NCBI RefSeq assembly: GCF_000024345.1
Contig: NC_013729.1
Coordinates: forward strand, 4,650,001 to 4,714,000
DNA: 64,000 bases
Origin: Kribbella flavida DSM 17836
GTDB taxonomy: Bacteria > Actinomycetota > Actinomycetes > Propionibacteriales > Kribbellaceae
Reading direction: 5' to 3'
Shown here: in pieces, positions 1 through 8,601 of the stretch
Numbering within the stretch: the first letter of the stretch is position 1
Layout: each line of letters opens with the position of its first letter
Made by a program: the position numbers and the translations under genes
Notes under the pieces: model-generated
Seen by the model: the letters and a program-made list of their open reading frames with translations, nothing else
The model's database searches: none
Told to the model about the DNA's origin: nothing

Positions 1-881
1 AGCAGCAGGCTCGCAATGAGTTGGCCGGCGATCGTGCCGAGGCCCAGCACGAACACCCCCACCACCCGAACCACCGAAGCCGCCGCGCTGATGAAGATCA
101 CGCCGCACGCACCGCCGAGGTACAGCCAGGGCTCGCTGGGCAGCGGGTTCGGCGTCCCGCGTACTGCCAGGTCGACGAGGAAGACGATCAGCAGCGCGGT
201 GGTGCCGACGACGAAGTTGATCACGCCTGCCGCGACCGCGCCGTACGCGTCGGGCGACGCCGTCCGCGCGACCCGCCCGTTGATCGCCTGCTGGACCGCC
301 GTGCCGACGCCGGCCAGTGCCGGCAGGATCGCGAGCAACAGGCCGGACGGGTGGTTCAGGCGGTCGGAGACCGCGAGCACGACCGCGAGCAGGGCGACGA
401 TCGCGCCGACCACCCGCAGCGTCGTGTACGGCTGAGGGCCGGCCGGGCCGAAGCCGAGCCGATCCACCACCAGGCTGCTCACGGCCTGCCCGGCCACCAC
501 CGCGACGGTGAACACCGCGACCCCGATGACCGCCACGGTGATCGACTGGGTCGCCACCAGGAACGCGCCGGCGATGCCGCCGATGCACTGCCACCAGCGC
601 AACCCGCCGCCGGCGCCGGTGGACGGCGTACGGACGGTGCGCCAGACGTTGCCGAGCGACTGCCGGATCCGGGGCACGACCGCCGCCGCGACCAGCAGGA
701 TCACCAGCCCGGAGCCGAACGAGATCAGCGCGGCCGGGATCCCGTCGCCGAGCCGGTTGCCGAGATCACCGTTCAGCCGGGACTGGATCGCGACCAGCAT
801 GCCGATGCCGAAGGCCGCGGCCAGCCCGATGATCTGGTGCTGCTGGGCGCTGCGGACGGGGCGGGAGTCGGTCGTGGTCAC
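1..881 (-). CDS. DMT-family inner-membrane transporter (YdcZ/DUF606 type), C-terminus cut by window edge
   Basis: The frame is open to the left edge, so the last residues are missing. The product is a very hydrophobic protein made of two similar halves. Each half carries a glutamine followed by an NG pair in its first helix (IQSRLNG near the N-terminus, VQQAINGRV in the middle), the hallmark of the duplicated YdcZ/DUF606 branch of the drug/metabolite transporter superfamily. About ten membrane helices are expected; the substrate is unknown. I chose the GTG at 881 because it begins just before the conserved part, but GGAGGG lies almost against it. An in-frame GTG at 908 would add nine residues and is an alternative. 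It lies downstream of rsmB on the same strand. Confidence 0.8.
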   Translation of the reverse strand, partial: MTTTDSRPVRSAQQHQIIGLAAAFGIGMLVAIQSRLNGDLGNRLGDGIPAALISFGSGLVILLVAAAVVPRIRQSLGNVWRTVRTPSTGAGGGLRWWQCIGGIAGAFLVATQSITVAVIGVAVFTVAVVAGQAVSSLVVDRLGFGPAGPQPYTTLRVVGAIVALLAVVLAVSDRLNHPSGLLLAILPALAGVGTAVQQAINGRVARTASPDAYGAVAAGVINFVVGTTALLIVFLVDLAVRGTPNPLPSEPWLYLGGACGVIFISAAASVVRVVGVFVLGLGTIAGQLIASLL

Positions 882-938
882 CCCTCCATCATGACCGTCG
901 GGCGTCACGCGCCTGACACCGGTCCGCATCCTGACCCA

Positions 939-2318
939 TCAGGTCCGCCGGATCAGCGCCAGGTACATCGCGTCGGTGCCGTGCACGTGCGGCCACAACT
1001 GCACATCCGGCCCGTCCCCCAGCGACGGCACGCCGGGCAGCAGCGCCCGCGCATCCTCGAGCACCGCGTCGGGCCGTCGAGCCAGCACCGCGTCGACCAC
1101 AGCGCGGGTCTCCCCCGGATGCGGCGAGCACGTCACATAGGCGACAACGCCGCCCGGCCGCACCGAAGTGATCGCCGACGCCAGCAACGCCTCCTGCAAC
1201 GGCCGAAGCCCTTCCACGTCCTCCGGCGTACGCCGCCACCGGGCCTCCGGGCGACGCCGCAACGCACCGAGACCGCTGCACGGCACGTCGGCCAGCACCC
1301 GGTCGTACCAGCCGCTCGGCCAGGTCGGCTTCGTGCCGTCACCGATCAGCACCTGGTGATCGCCCGGGATCGCCCGCAGGTTGGACCGGACCAGCTCGGC
1401 CCGGTGCTTCTGCGGCTCGACGGCGGTCAGCACGGCCTCACGCTGGTTGGCCAGCGCAGCGAGCAGCGCGGACTTCCCGCCCGGGCCGGCGCAAAGGTCG
1501 AGCCACTTCGCGTCGCTGCCGTCGAGCGGGGCCGAGGCCAGGGCTGCGGCGACCAGCTGAGAGCCCTCATCCTGCACTCCCGCACGACCGGTCGCGACGG
1601 CCTGGATCCGCCCGGGATCGCCACCGCCCTGCAGAATCGCCGCGTACGGCGACCAGCGGGCGCGGGTGGCACCGGCCTCGACCAGCTCGTCCAGGTCGGA
1701 CAGCCCAGGACGCGCCACCAACGTCACCTTCGGCGGCTCGTTGTCGGCGTCCAGCAGATCCTCGACGGACTCCGCGTCCAGCACCTCGGCGAAGGCCTCG
1801 ACGACCCAGCGCGGGTGCGCCTTCGCGATCGCCAGATAGCCGCCCGGGTCTTCGTCGGGCTTCGGCGCGACCGTCGCGATCCACTGGTCGAGCGTCCGCT
1901 GGCTGATCTTGCGCAGCACCGCGTTCACCAGGCCGCTGCGGCTCTGACCGACCTCGGCCCGGGTCAGGGTGACCATCTCGTTGACCGCCGCGTACGAGTC
2001 GACGCGCATCCGCAGCAGTTGGTGCGCACCGAGACGCAGCAGGTCGAGCAGCTCCGGGTCCAGATCGGCCAGCGGACGCGACACGCTGCGGGCCAGGAAC
2101 GCGTCGTACGCGCCCTGCCAGCGCAGTGTCCCGTGGACGAGCTCGGTGCAGAACGCGGCGTCGCGGCCGCTGAGGCGCTGGTCACGCAGAGCCTTGTTGA
2201 GCGCGAGGTTCGCGTAGCCGTCCTCGCCGTTGACCTGGCGGATCACCCGGTACGCGACCTGCCGCACCTTGTCGGGACGGCGCTGCGGCGCGCGGTTGCG
2301 CGGCGTACGGTCGCTCAC
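939..2318 (-). CDS. rsmB: 16S rRNA (cytosine-967-C5)-methyltransferase RsmB
   Basis: The 459-residue protein has a NusB-like RNA-binding domain (about residues 15-150) followed by a Rossmann-fold m5C methyltransferase domain. Visible motifs are the SAM-binding LCAGPGGK at 275-282, motif IV DVPCSG with Cys347, and motif VI VTCSPH with the catalytic Cys397. The two cysteines are the signature of RNA m5C methyltransferases. By family it methylates C967 of 16S rRNA in the small subunit. The GTG start at 2318 overlaps the fmt stop (GTGA), making it the third gene of def-fmt-rsmB. Length is normal for the family. Confidence 0.95.
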   Translation of the reverse strand: MSDRTPRNRAPQRRPDKVRQVAYRVIRQVNGEDGYANLALNKALRDQRLSGRDAAFCTELVHGTLRWQGAYDAFLARSVSRPLADLDPELLDLLRLGAHQLLRMRVDSYAAVNEMVTLTRAEVGQSRSGLVNAVLRKISQRTLDQWIATVAPKPDEDPGGYLAIAKAHPRWVVEAFAEVLDAESVEDLLDADNEPPKVTLVARPGLSDLDELVEAGATRARWSPYAAILQGGGDPGRIQAVATGRAGVQDEGSQLVAAALASAPLDGSDAKWLDLCAGPGGKSALLAALANQREAVLTAVEPQKHRAELVRSNLRAIPGDHQVLIGDGTKPTWPSGWYDRVLADVPCSGLGALRRRPEARWRRTPEDVEGLRPLQEALLASAITSVRPGGVVAYVTCSPHPGETRAVVDAVLARRPDAVLEDARALLPGVPSLGDGPDVQLWPHVHGTDAMYLALIRRT

Positions 2319-3241
2319 TCGGCTCCCAGCCGATCGTCGTCGGTGATGCGCACGCCGCGGGCCCAGTCGGCCGCCGCCATCGGCTTCTTGCCCTGCGGCT
2401 GGACCGTGACGAGCTGGATCGCCTTGCTGCCGGTCCCGACGGTCACCGCCGCCTTCGTACTGCGGATCGCGCCCGGCGGCAGCTCCTCGTCGGTCAGCGC
2501 GGTGGCGAGGACTTTCAGGCGCTCACCCCGGAACGTCGTCCACGCACCGGGCGACGGGTTGCAGCCGCGCACCAGCCGGTCGACGCGCTGCGCCGGGGCG
2601 GACAGGTCGATCTCGGCGTCCTCGACGGTCAGCTTCGGCGCGATCGAGACGCCCTCGGCCGGCTGCTCCCGCGCCTCGAGAATGCCCGCCTCGATGCCGT
2701 CCAGGGTGTCGACCAGCAGCTTGGCGCCGGACGACGCAAGCCGGCCGAGCAGGTCGCCGGCAGTGTCGTTCGGGCCGATCGGCTCGGTCAGTACGCCGTA
2801 CACCGGGCCGGCGTCGAGCGCTTTGACGATCCGGAACGTGCTCGCGCCGGTCACGTCGTCGCCGGCGATGATCGAATGCTGCACCGGCGCGGCGCCCCGC
2901 CAGGCCGGCAGTACCGAGAAGTGCAGGTTGATCCAGCCGTGCGGCGGGATGTCGAGCGCGGCCTGCGGCAGCAACCCGCCGTACGCGACGACCGGGCAGC
3001 AGTCGGGCGCGATCTCGCGCAGCCGGGCGAGGAAGTCCGGGTCGCTCGGCTTGACCGGCTTCAGCACCTCGACACCGAGCTTCTCGGCGTACTCCGCGAC
3101 CGGGGAGGCGACCAACTTGCGGCCGCGACCGGCCGGCGCGTCGGGCCGGGTCACCACCGCGACCAGATCATGGCCGCTGGCAACGATCGCCTCCAGCGCG
3201 GTGACGGACACCTCGGGGGTGCCGGCGAAAACGAGTCTCAC
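2315..3241 (-). CDS. fmt: Methionyl-tRNA formyltransferase
   Basis: A 308-residue protein that transfers a formyl group from 10-formyl-THF to initiator Met-tRNA. The N-terminal Rossmann domain starts with [10 protein letters not shown]. The catalytic Asn and His are in NLHFSVLP, followed by the WRGAAPVQ loop, and the catalytic Asp in ALDAGPVYG. The C-terminal tRNA-binding domain follows ([11 protein letters not shown] region). The open frame continues far upstream across def, but the GTG at 3241 matches the family N-terminus and overlaps the def stop by four bases (GTGA). It is coupled downstream to rsmB. Together with def it handles the formyl group of nascent proteins. Confidence 0.96.
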   Translation of the reverse strand: MRLVFAGTPEVSVTALEAIVASGHDLVAVVTRPDAPAGRGRKLVASPVAEYAEKLGVEVLKPVKPSDPDFLARLREIAPDCCPVVAYGGLLPQAALDIPPHGWINLHFSVLPAWRGAAPVQHSIIAGDDVTGASTFRIVKALDAGPVYGVLTEPIGPNDTAGDLLGRLASSGAKLLVDTLDGIEAGILEAREQPAEGVSIAPKLTVEDAEIDLSAPAQRVDRLVRGCNPSPGAWTTFRGERLKVLATALTDEELPPGAIRSTKAAVTVGTGSKAIQLVTVQPQGKKPMAAADWARGVRITDDDRLGAE

Positions 3242-3786
3242 AGGCCGAATCCGTTCATGGGGTGCGGGGAGACCTTGATCTGCGGCGGACCGGCCAGGCC
3301 CGACCACTCGGCCTCGCGGATCGCCTTCATCGCGGCCTTGCGGGTCGCGGTGTCGAGCCGGTCGACGAACAGTACGCCGTCCAGGTGGTCGGTCTCGTGC
3401 TGGATGCAGCGAGCAAGCAGGTCGGAACCCTCGATCACCACCGGGTCGCCGTACATGGTAAAGCCCTTGGCGATCACGCGCTCGGCGCGGCGGCAGTCGA
3501 AGGTCAGGCCGGGGATCGACAGGCAGCCCTCGGGCCCGAACTGCTGCTCGGCCGACAGGGTGAGCTCGGGGTTGATCAGGTGCCCCAGCTCGCCGTCGAC
3601 GTGGTACGTGAACACGCGCAGGCCGACGCCGATCTGCGGCGCGGCGAGGCCGGAGCCCGGAGCGGCCTGCATGGTGTCGGTGAGGTCGGCGACCAGCCGG
3701 CGCAGCTCGGCGTCGAAGTCGACGACCGGGTCGGCCTTGGTGGTCAGAACGGGGTCGCCGAACAGGCGGATGGGTTGGACCGACAC
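3238..3786 (-). CDS. def: Peptide deformylase
   Basis: A 182-residue metallohydrolase that removes the N-formyl group from nascent proteins. All three diagnostic motifs are present: [10 protein letters not shown] (44-53), EGCLS (86-90, metal ligand Cys88) and QHETDH (129-134, ligands His130 and His134, catalytic Glu131). It is the first gene of the minus-strand def-fmt-rsmB operon. In many actinobacteria priA and metK lie directly upstream; here they are about 8.4 kb away, beyond the 4-12 kb accessory block. Confidence 0.97.
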   Translation of the reverse strand: MSVQPIRLFGDPVLTTKADPVVDFDAELRRLVADLTDTMQAAPGSGLAAPQIGVGLRVFTYHVDGELGHLINPELTLSAEQQFGPEGCLSIPGLTFDCRRAERVIAKGFTMYGDPVVIEGSDLLARCIQHETDHLDGVLFVDRLDTATRKAAMKAIREAEWSGLAGPPQIKVSPHPMNGFGL

Positions 3787-3966
3787 ACAGACTCCACAGA
3801 ATTCCTCGGGCAGGACCTGCCAAGTCTAGTGGCGCGGTCACGGCCGGCCGGTGGCGGCCGCGCTGGTACTGCGCCGACGGGTCGGCCGCGCGGCGGGGTG
3901 AGCCGGTTTTCGGCCGGGCCCTCTCCCGCTGGTTGCCCTGAGCACGTACTGTGTTCCCAGGCGTAC

Positions 3967-3984
3967 CTACAGTCACTACAGTCA
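3967..3984 (+). repeat. Perfect tandem 9-bp repeat upstream of the C39-like protease gene
   Basis: CTACAGTCA occurs twice back to back, 22 bp before the ATG at 4006, in the 219-bp divergent region between def and the protease gene. The downstream edge is followed by a clear GGGAG ribosome-binding site at 3995-3999. It could be a regulator half-site pair or a slippage product. Nothing else in 3787-4005 was recognised with confidence. Confidence 0.45.
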
Positions 3985-4005
3985 CACGCCCAACGGGAGT
4001 GAACG

Positions 4006-5535
4006 ATGCGCACAGCAACACGGGGGGCTGCCGCACTGATCGTCCTGGGTGCACTGGTATCCCAGGCACCTCTGGCCGGAGCCTACGAACCGCGCGAGCC
4101 GTGGCAGCGATCCACGGGCGCGGCGGGCGTCGTACCGGTGGTGGAGCCGAGCTCGGCGACACCCTCTTCGGAGCCCACACCTGGGCCCACGCCTGGGCCC
4201 ACCTCGACACCCACCATCGCGCCGGAGCCGGATCCGACCGCGGAACCGCCGGGGCAGCAGCCGCCGGTGGCGCGGAGCTGGAGCGAGCTGGTCAAGCAGG
4301 TGGCGGAGACGTCGCCGAGCGACCCGATGCTGCGGACGACGGCCGTGGAGCAGTCGACGCAGGTGATGCGGTGCTTCCGGCTCGAGGAGGAGGACTACTG
4401 CCTCGGGCTCGGCTTCGTGGACAAGATCCCGACGGGCGCGCAGATCAGCGAGACGATGCGCTCGCCGGAGACCGCGAGCCGGGACCTGCGGGCCGGCGCG
4501 GCGGTGGAGCACGACATCCCGACCGGGGCGTTGAGCCCGGCGCAGTTCGTCGCCGAGCGGGCCGCGATGCCGACGAGCCTGCGGATGAATGCCGAGCTCG
4601 AGGAGATGCAGGCGGCGTGGGACGGCCGGGACAAGGCCCGTGCGCTGCGCCTGCTGGACGAGAACGGCAACCCGCCGGCCGGGACGCAGTCCGGTACGCC
4701 GTCGGACGGTACGCCGGGGGCGAAGCCGGCTGGTACGCCGGGGGCGGACAGCTCCTCGGAGGCGGGCCGGATGCCGGGGCCGGCCGGGACGCCGGAGCCG
4801 GGCGTGACCCCGGAGCCGGGCGCGACGCCGGAGCCGGGCGCGCAGCCGGAGCCGGCGGGATCGCGGGCGGCGAGCGGTTCCGGGGCGAGCGACGCGGGTG
4901 CTGCCCAGGCGACGCCGACGCCCGGGGGTCCGACGACCAAGCCGCCACCTCCGCCCCTGAGGCCGCCGGCCGCGACCAAGCCGCTGCCCGCGTCGCGGTA
5001 CATCATGAAGGGCTTCCAGACCTCGCAGGAGAAGGGCTACTGGTGTGGCCCGGCGACGTTCCAGTCGATCGACTGGGCCGACGACAACCAGAAGGACACC
5101 CAGGCGTCCTGGGCCAAGGACCTCGGCGTGACCAGGTCGGGCACCGCGATCACCGCGATGGTGAAGCAGACCAACCTGAAAACCAACTGGGACCTGGCGG
5201 CCGGCACGTACATCGTGCAGAACGTCAGCCACTGGAACACCAAGAAGTTCTTCCAGGTGCACCAGAACCACCTCGGCGACGGCGCGCCCGCACCGGTGAT
5301 CGAGCACGTGCAGCTGCTGAAGCGGTACTTCCCGTACCTGGCGTTCAACCACAGCGGCCACTACCAGGTCGGCCGCGGCTACAACCGCACCGCGGGAACG
5401 ATCGGCATCTTCGAGGTCTTCAACGAACGCCGCTTCAACAGCCGCGGCAACGTCACCCACGGCCCGAAGAACATCCCCGCCTCGGCGCTGTTCAACGCCA
5501 CCCTCGCCAACCAGTTCAAGAACATCGGCCTCTAG
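4006..5535 (+). CDS. Secreted C39-like cysteine peptidase with Pro/Thr-rich stalk
   Basis: The 509-residue protein begins with a Sec signal peptide (about 1-26, ending LAGAYEP). A long low-complexity region follows: TPGP repeats near residues 58-80, then a 6-residue PGxTPE-type repeat array around 260-285. The last 175 residues form a C39_2-like papain-fold domain with Cys347 in YWCGPAT and His452 in HSGHYQVG, plausible catalytic residues. Being exported and lacking a transporter partner, it is not a bacteriocin-exporter C39 protease; the substrate is unknown. GGGAG lies six bases before the ATG. The next gene starts 5 bp downstream, so the two are very likely cotranscribed. Probable cell-surface or secreted hydrolase. 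Confidence 0.75.
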   Translation: MRTATRGAAALIVLGALVSQAPLAGAYEPREPWQRSTGAAGVVPVVEPSSATPSSEPTPGPTPGPTSTPTIAPEPDPTAEPPGQQPPVARSWSELVKQVAETSPSDPMLRTTAVEQSTQVMRCFRLEEEDYCLGLGFVDKIPTGAQISETMRSPETASRDLRAGAAVEHDIPTGALSPAQFVAERAAMPTSLRMNAELEEMQAAWDGRDKARALRLLDENGNPPAGTQSGTPSDGTPGAKPAGTPGADSSSEAGRMPGPAGTPEPGVTPEPGATPEPGAQPEPAGSRAASGSGASDAGAAQATPTPGGPTTKPPPPPLRPPAATKPLPASRYIMKGFQTSQEKGYWCGPATFQSIDWADDNQKDTQASWAKDLGVTRSGTAITAMVKQTNLKTNWDLAAGTYIVQNVSHWNTKKFFQVHQNHLGDGAPAPVIEHVQLLKRYFPYLAFNHSGHYQVGRGYNRTAGTIGIFEVFNERRFNSRGNVTHGPKNIPASALFNATLANQFKNIGL

Positions 5536-5539
5536 GCAT

Positions 5540-6781
5540 ATGCGACCCTCCTACCCCTCCCTCCCCTACTCCACCGCGGCGAGATCTGCGTCCCGCCGGG
5601 CGACCTCGCTCGCGGCTGCCGCGGCTGCTGTTGCTCTGCTCGCAGCGGGGTGCTCCGGTTCAGATTCACCGGAGAGCGCTCCCTCTGTTTCTCCGTCCGG
5701 GGCGCCGACCGGTACTCCAGGGCCGAGCACCCCCGTCGGTACGCCGAGCCAGCCGCCGGGTGCGTCGACGACCACCCCGCCCGGGACCCCAGCGGGCAAG
5801 CCGGTCTGGACGAAGATCATGCGGCAGCCCGTCGACGGGCAGCACGTGGTGACGCAGCAGCGCAAGTACCTCGTCACCCGCAGCAGCGACGAAGCCGGCA
5901 CCACCACCATCACCGACCGCGCCAGCCGCCGCGTCGTCGTCCGGCACGCTCCCCCGGCCGGCTTCGTCGCCCAGTCGCCGGTGGTGATCGACGACCGGTG
6001 GGCGCTGGTCGAGGAGATCCGCTCCGACGGGCCGCGACCGGAGATCCGTGCCTACCGCTACGACCTGACCACCGGCGCGAGAACGGATCTCGCCCGGCAG
6101 AGAGCGCTCCCCCGCATCTCCGAGCCGGAGATCGGCGCGTACGACGGCACGTTCGCGTACAGCAGCACCGACGCGAAGAGGCGGTCCTGCCTGATCGTCG
6201 CCGAACTGGACACGCTCGCGGCGCGCAGCGTCACCTGCGTTCCCGACCCGGGGTACATCGCCGACCCGATCGTGTCCGCCGACGCGGTGACCTTCAGCCA
6301 GATCACCGCGCCGCAGACCCCGCAACGCTGCAAGCGCCTCTTCACCGCGCCACTGACCGGCGGCCCGGCGCGACCCGTCGCACCGACGCGGAACTGCATC
6401 CAGTGGAGCGGCGCGACCTTGCGCGGTGCCACCGTCTGGTCCGAGGTCAGCGCGACCGACCCGGACCAGTACCAGAGCAGGGCCTACCTCCGGGAGGCCG
6501 GCGACGCCCCGGCTCGCTCGCTCGGCCCGATCGTGACCGACACGATCGTCGCCTGCGGCAACTGGATCCACTGGGAGGTCCGCACCACCACCAACGGCGC
6601 CGAGTCCTACCAGCTCCACCGCTGGCAACCAGGTCAGGCCCGGCCCCAGGTCATCTACTCGACGCCCCCGGACACCGCTCTCACGGCTCCGACCTGCCAG
6701 GACGGCACGCTGATCCTGGAAGCCGCCCACCTCGGCAACGGCGCCAAGTACACCGAGGCCATCCAGACCTCGACCACCTGA
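5540..6781 (+). CDS. Lipoprotein with predicted beta-rich (propeller-like) domain, function unknown
   Basis: A 413-residue protein with a lipoprotein signal: a hydrophobic stretch ending LLAAGC with Cys38 as the lipidation site. A Ser/Pro/Thr/Gly-rich stalk runs to about residue 95. The remainder is a series of short beta-like blocks with several cysteines (for example CLIVAEL, VTCVPDP, CKRLFTAP, NCIQWSG, ACGNWIHW), suggesting a disulfide-braced beta-propeller. I do not recognise the family. It follows the C39-like protease after 5 bp, and both have the exported domain-on-a-stalk design, so they may act together at the surface. The TGA lies inside the first unit of the downstream minisatellite. 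Confidence 0.7.
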   Translation: MRPSYPSLPYSTAARSASRRATSLAAAAAAVALLAAGCSGSDSPESAPSVSPSGAPTGTPGPSTPVGTPSQPPGASTTTPPGTPAGKPVWTKIMRQPVDGQHVVTQQRKYLVTRSSDEAGTTTITDRASRRVVVRHAPPAGFVAQSPVVIDDRWALVEEIRSDGPRPEIRAYRYDLTTGARTDLARQRALPRISEPEIGAYDGTFAYSSTDAKRRSCLIVAELDTLAARSVTCVPDPGYIADPIVSADAVTFSQITAPQTPQRCKRLFTAPLTGGPARPVAPTRNCIQWSGATLRGATVWSEVSATDPDQYQSRAYLREAGDAPARSLGPIVTDTIVACGNWIHWEVRTTTNGAESYQLHRWQPGQARPQVIYSTPPDTALTAPTCQDGTLILEAAHLGNGAKYTEAIQTSTT

Positions 6782-6985
6782 ACCGCCGCTCTCCACCACC
6801 CGAACCGCCCCCACCCTCTGAACCGCCACCCTCCACCACCTCAACCCGCCACCCCCCGCCCTCTGAGCCGCCACCCTCCACCACCTGAACCCGCCACCCC
6901 CCACCTTCTGAACCGCCACCCTCCACCACCTGAACCCGCCACCCCCCCCACCCTCTGAACCGCCACCCTCCACCACCTGAACAGA
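6771..6985. repeat. 45-bp minisatellite, about 4.7 units
   Basis: Units run about 6771-6815 (diverged), 6816-6860, 6861-6905, 6906-6952 and a partial unit 6953-6985. Each 45-47 bp unit consists of two related halves of about 22-23 bp built on TGAACCGCCACC and TGAACCCGCCACC, so the basic element is about 22 bp. The plus strand is almost free of G. The array starts within the stop codon of the lipoprotein gene. Every half-unit carries TGA, so the array is not coding in that frame. Confidence 0.9.
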
Positions 6986-7209
6986 CGGCCCGGCGATCGC
7001 ACGGCACAAGGACCTGCAGGCGAACGCGGCCAAGCGCGGTGCGCAGTCGGGAACCGCCGGTCTCGGGGACCAGATACGGCGTCAGCAACTGGCAGGCGAC
7101 GGGGGGACCACCTGTAGTTCGTCGACGCGACGGCCGCGGACGCCGAGCGCGCGCCGAGGCGGACCGAGGCGGAGTCCCAGGCGGGACGCCGAGCTCGACG
7201 TCCCGCCTG
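6981..7209 (+). pseudogene. Decayed coding remnant of unknown family
   Basis: Directly after the minisatellite, one frame reads GPAIARHKDLQANAAKRG and onwards with strong G/C third positions to about 7110. A different frame then reads FVDATAADAERAPRR with almost only G/C at third positions, ending at TGA 7208-7210 within a strong hairpin. A TAG at 7115-7117 separates the two. This looks like the 3' part of a former gene whose 5' end was lost at the repeat. I cannot name the family, and the reading is tentative. Confidence 0.3.
7178..7209. terminator. Strong inverted repeat, terminator-like
   Basis: CAGGCGGGACG at 7178-7188 pairs perfectly with CGTCCCGCCTG at 7199-7209 around a 10-base loop. 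It sits at the end of the decayed coding remnant, as expected of an intrinsic terminator, though only a short T-rich stretch follows. Confidence 0.6.
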
Positions 7210-7474
7210 ACCCGGTAATGCTTTCGCCAGCGACGACCGGAACCTCGCCACTAGCGTCTCGCGTTGCGACTGGCCGCTCCCACCATGGCTGAGGGCGTCT
7301 ACGCCGTCAGTGGTCACACCAGGCGCCAGCCATCGCTCAACGCGGACTCGCCGGTCGGCGCAGCGGGCCAGGCTGCGGATTCGGCTCCGGCGACGCCGGG
7401 GCGGCCGACACTGGGTGCGGCATAGTTGAGTCGGGCACTGGAGGGGCCGCGCCCGGGTGGGAAGCCCGATTGGC

Positions 7475-7600
7475 GTGCCGGTTGCAAAGTCCGAGCAGAG
7501 GCGGATACGGCCCGACCCGGCCGACACTTGGCAGCACTTCCACGACGAGGACGACATGCGCGAGGCCTGGGCGGAGATGTCCTGGACCTTCGGGGGCGCC
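7475..7600 (+). other. Orphan 5' coding fragment running into palindromic repeats
   Basis: From a GTG at 7475 about 40 codons have typical local codon usage and encode an acidic, plausible N-terminus (VPVAKSEQRRIRPD, then WQHFHDEDDMREAW). The frame then enters the GC-rich palindromic repeat array at 7594 and stays open to 8104, but only as an Arg/Ala/Pro-rich repeat translation that is probably not protein. I read it as a gene start truncated by repeat growth or a rearrangement. Family unknown. The rest of the 6.8-8.0 kb interval, apart from the listed repeats, hairpin and remnant, shows no convincing gene. Confidence 0.3.
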
Positions 7601-7760
7601 GCCCGGGCGGCGTGCGAGCCGCGTGCGGACCACGTCCGGACCACGTCCGGACCACGTCCGGGCGCCGCCCGGGCGGCGTGCGAGCCGCGTGCCGACCACG
7701 TGCGGACCCACGTCCGGGCGCCGCCCGGGCGGCGTGCGAGCGGCGTGCGGGCCGCGAAGC
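7594..7760. repeat. Three-copy long repeat with a 16-bp perfect palindrome in each copy
   Basis: Copies begin at 7594, 7660 and 7716 (spacing 66 and 56 bp). Each starts with GGGCGCCGCCCGGGCGGCG, containing the perfect palindrome CGCCGCCCGGGCGGCG, and continues GTGCGAGC. Between copies one and two, CGGACCACGTC is itself tandemly repeated three times. Each copy could form a very stable hairpin or cruciform. No transposase or flanking duplication is visible. Confidence 0.9.
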
Positions 7761-7977
7761 CCGCTCGGCCAGCCGCTTGCCGTGCTCGGTTGGCCTGTAA
7801 GTCGTGCGTCGCGGGATCACCGGCTGCGTCGCCAACAGGCCGGCGGTGGCCGCATCCGGGTCCGAGAGCCGCGGACCCGGAGGCGTTGATGGCAAGCCCG
7901 CCGGTGTGCTGCGCCGTTGCCCCCCGAGTTGCACCCGTCGGATCGACGGCGGCTTCGGTGGTGTCGTCGCGCTGGAG

Positions 7978-8601
7978 TCAGGGGCGCAGGGCCAGGCCTC
8001 GGTCGCGGAGTTGGGTGCGGAGGGTGCCGGCGGTGGTGAAGAGTTCGGCGTCGAGGCCGGCGGCGCGGGCGCCGTCGACGTTGCGTTGCACGTCGTCGGT
8101 GTAGAACGTGCGGGCCGGGTCGAGGGCGAAGCGTTCGATCAGGATGCGGTAGATCTTCTCGTCCGGCTTCACCACCTGCTCGTGACCCGAGACCACCTCG
8201 CCGGCGAAGCTGTCCAGGATCGGGAACGTCTCCTTCGCGACCGCCCACTTCTCCCCGGAGAAGTTCGTCAGCGCGTACGTCGGCACGCCCTGCGCCTGCA
8301 GCTCGGTGAGCAGGTCGACGGTGTCGTCGAGCAGGCCCTTCACCATCTTCAGCCAGCCGGTGTCGTACGCGGCAATCCACTCCGCGTGCTCGGGGTGCAA
8401 CGCGCTCAGCTCCGCGACCGCCTCGGCCCAGGGGCGGCCGGCGTCCTGCTGCATGTTCCACTCGGGGGTGGTGATCGCGGTCAGGAAGTGCCTGCGCTGC
8501 TGCTCGTCCGGGATCAGTTCGGCGTACAGGTAGTCCGGGTTCCAGTCCAGCAGCACCCCGCCGATGTCGAACACGACCACGTCGACCTTCTGCTCAATCA
8601 T
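7978..8601 (-). CDS. HAD-superfamily hydrolase (YihX-like phosphatase)
   Basis: A 207-residue subfamily IA haloacid dehalogenase-like protein. Motif I is FDIGGVLLD with nucleophile Asp12; the usual second Asp is Gly14, as in the YihX sugar-phosphatase branch. Motif II is ALTNFS, motif III the Lys of VVKPDEKIY, motif IV the DD of FYTDDVQRN. A cytosolic phosphatase acting on a small sugar phosphate is the likeliest role. Its ATG overlaps the stop of the upstream MFS gene (ATGA), so it is the second gene of a two-gene operon that may be controlled by the divergent ArsR-type regulator. Confidence 0.85.
   Translation of the reverse strand: MIEQKVDVVVFDIGGVLLDWNPDYLYAELIPDEQQRRHFLTAITTPEWNMQQDAGRPWAEAVAELSALHPEHAEWIAAYDTGWLKMVKGLLDDTVDLLTELQAQGVPTYALTNFSGEKWAVAKETFPILDSFAGEVVSGHEQVVKPDEKIYRILIERFALDPARTFYTDDVQRNVDGARAAGLDAELFTTAGTLRTQLRDRGLALRP

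Noticed and set aside
889-1281. Minus-strand alternative frames within rsmB and similar short frames throughout
   Set aside because: They lie inside confidently identified genes in another frame and lack ribosome-binding sites or family features.
21-3278. Very long plus-strand open frame (over 1000 codons) across rsmB, fmt and def
   Set aside because: It is the antisense shadow of three well-identified minus-strand genes; its translation is Arg/Gly/Pro-rich with no family signature, as expected opposite GC-rich coding DNA.
7594-7760. Insertion sequence remnant
   Set aside because: No transposase fragment, terminal inverted repeat pair or target duplication could be seen; only the palindromic repeats.
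7457-8104. 215-codon plus-strand gene
   Set aside because: Only about the first 45 codons look coding; the remainder is a translation of palindromic repeats and of the antisense strand of the HAD gene. Listed only as a fragment.
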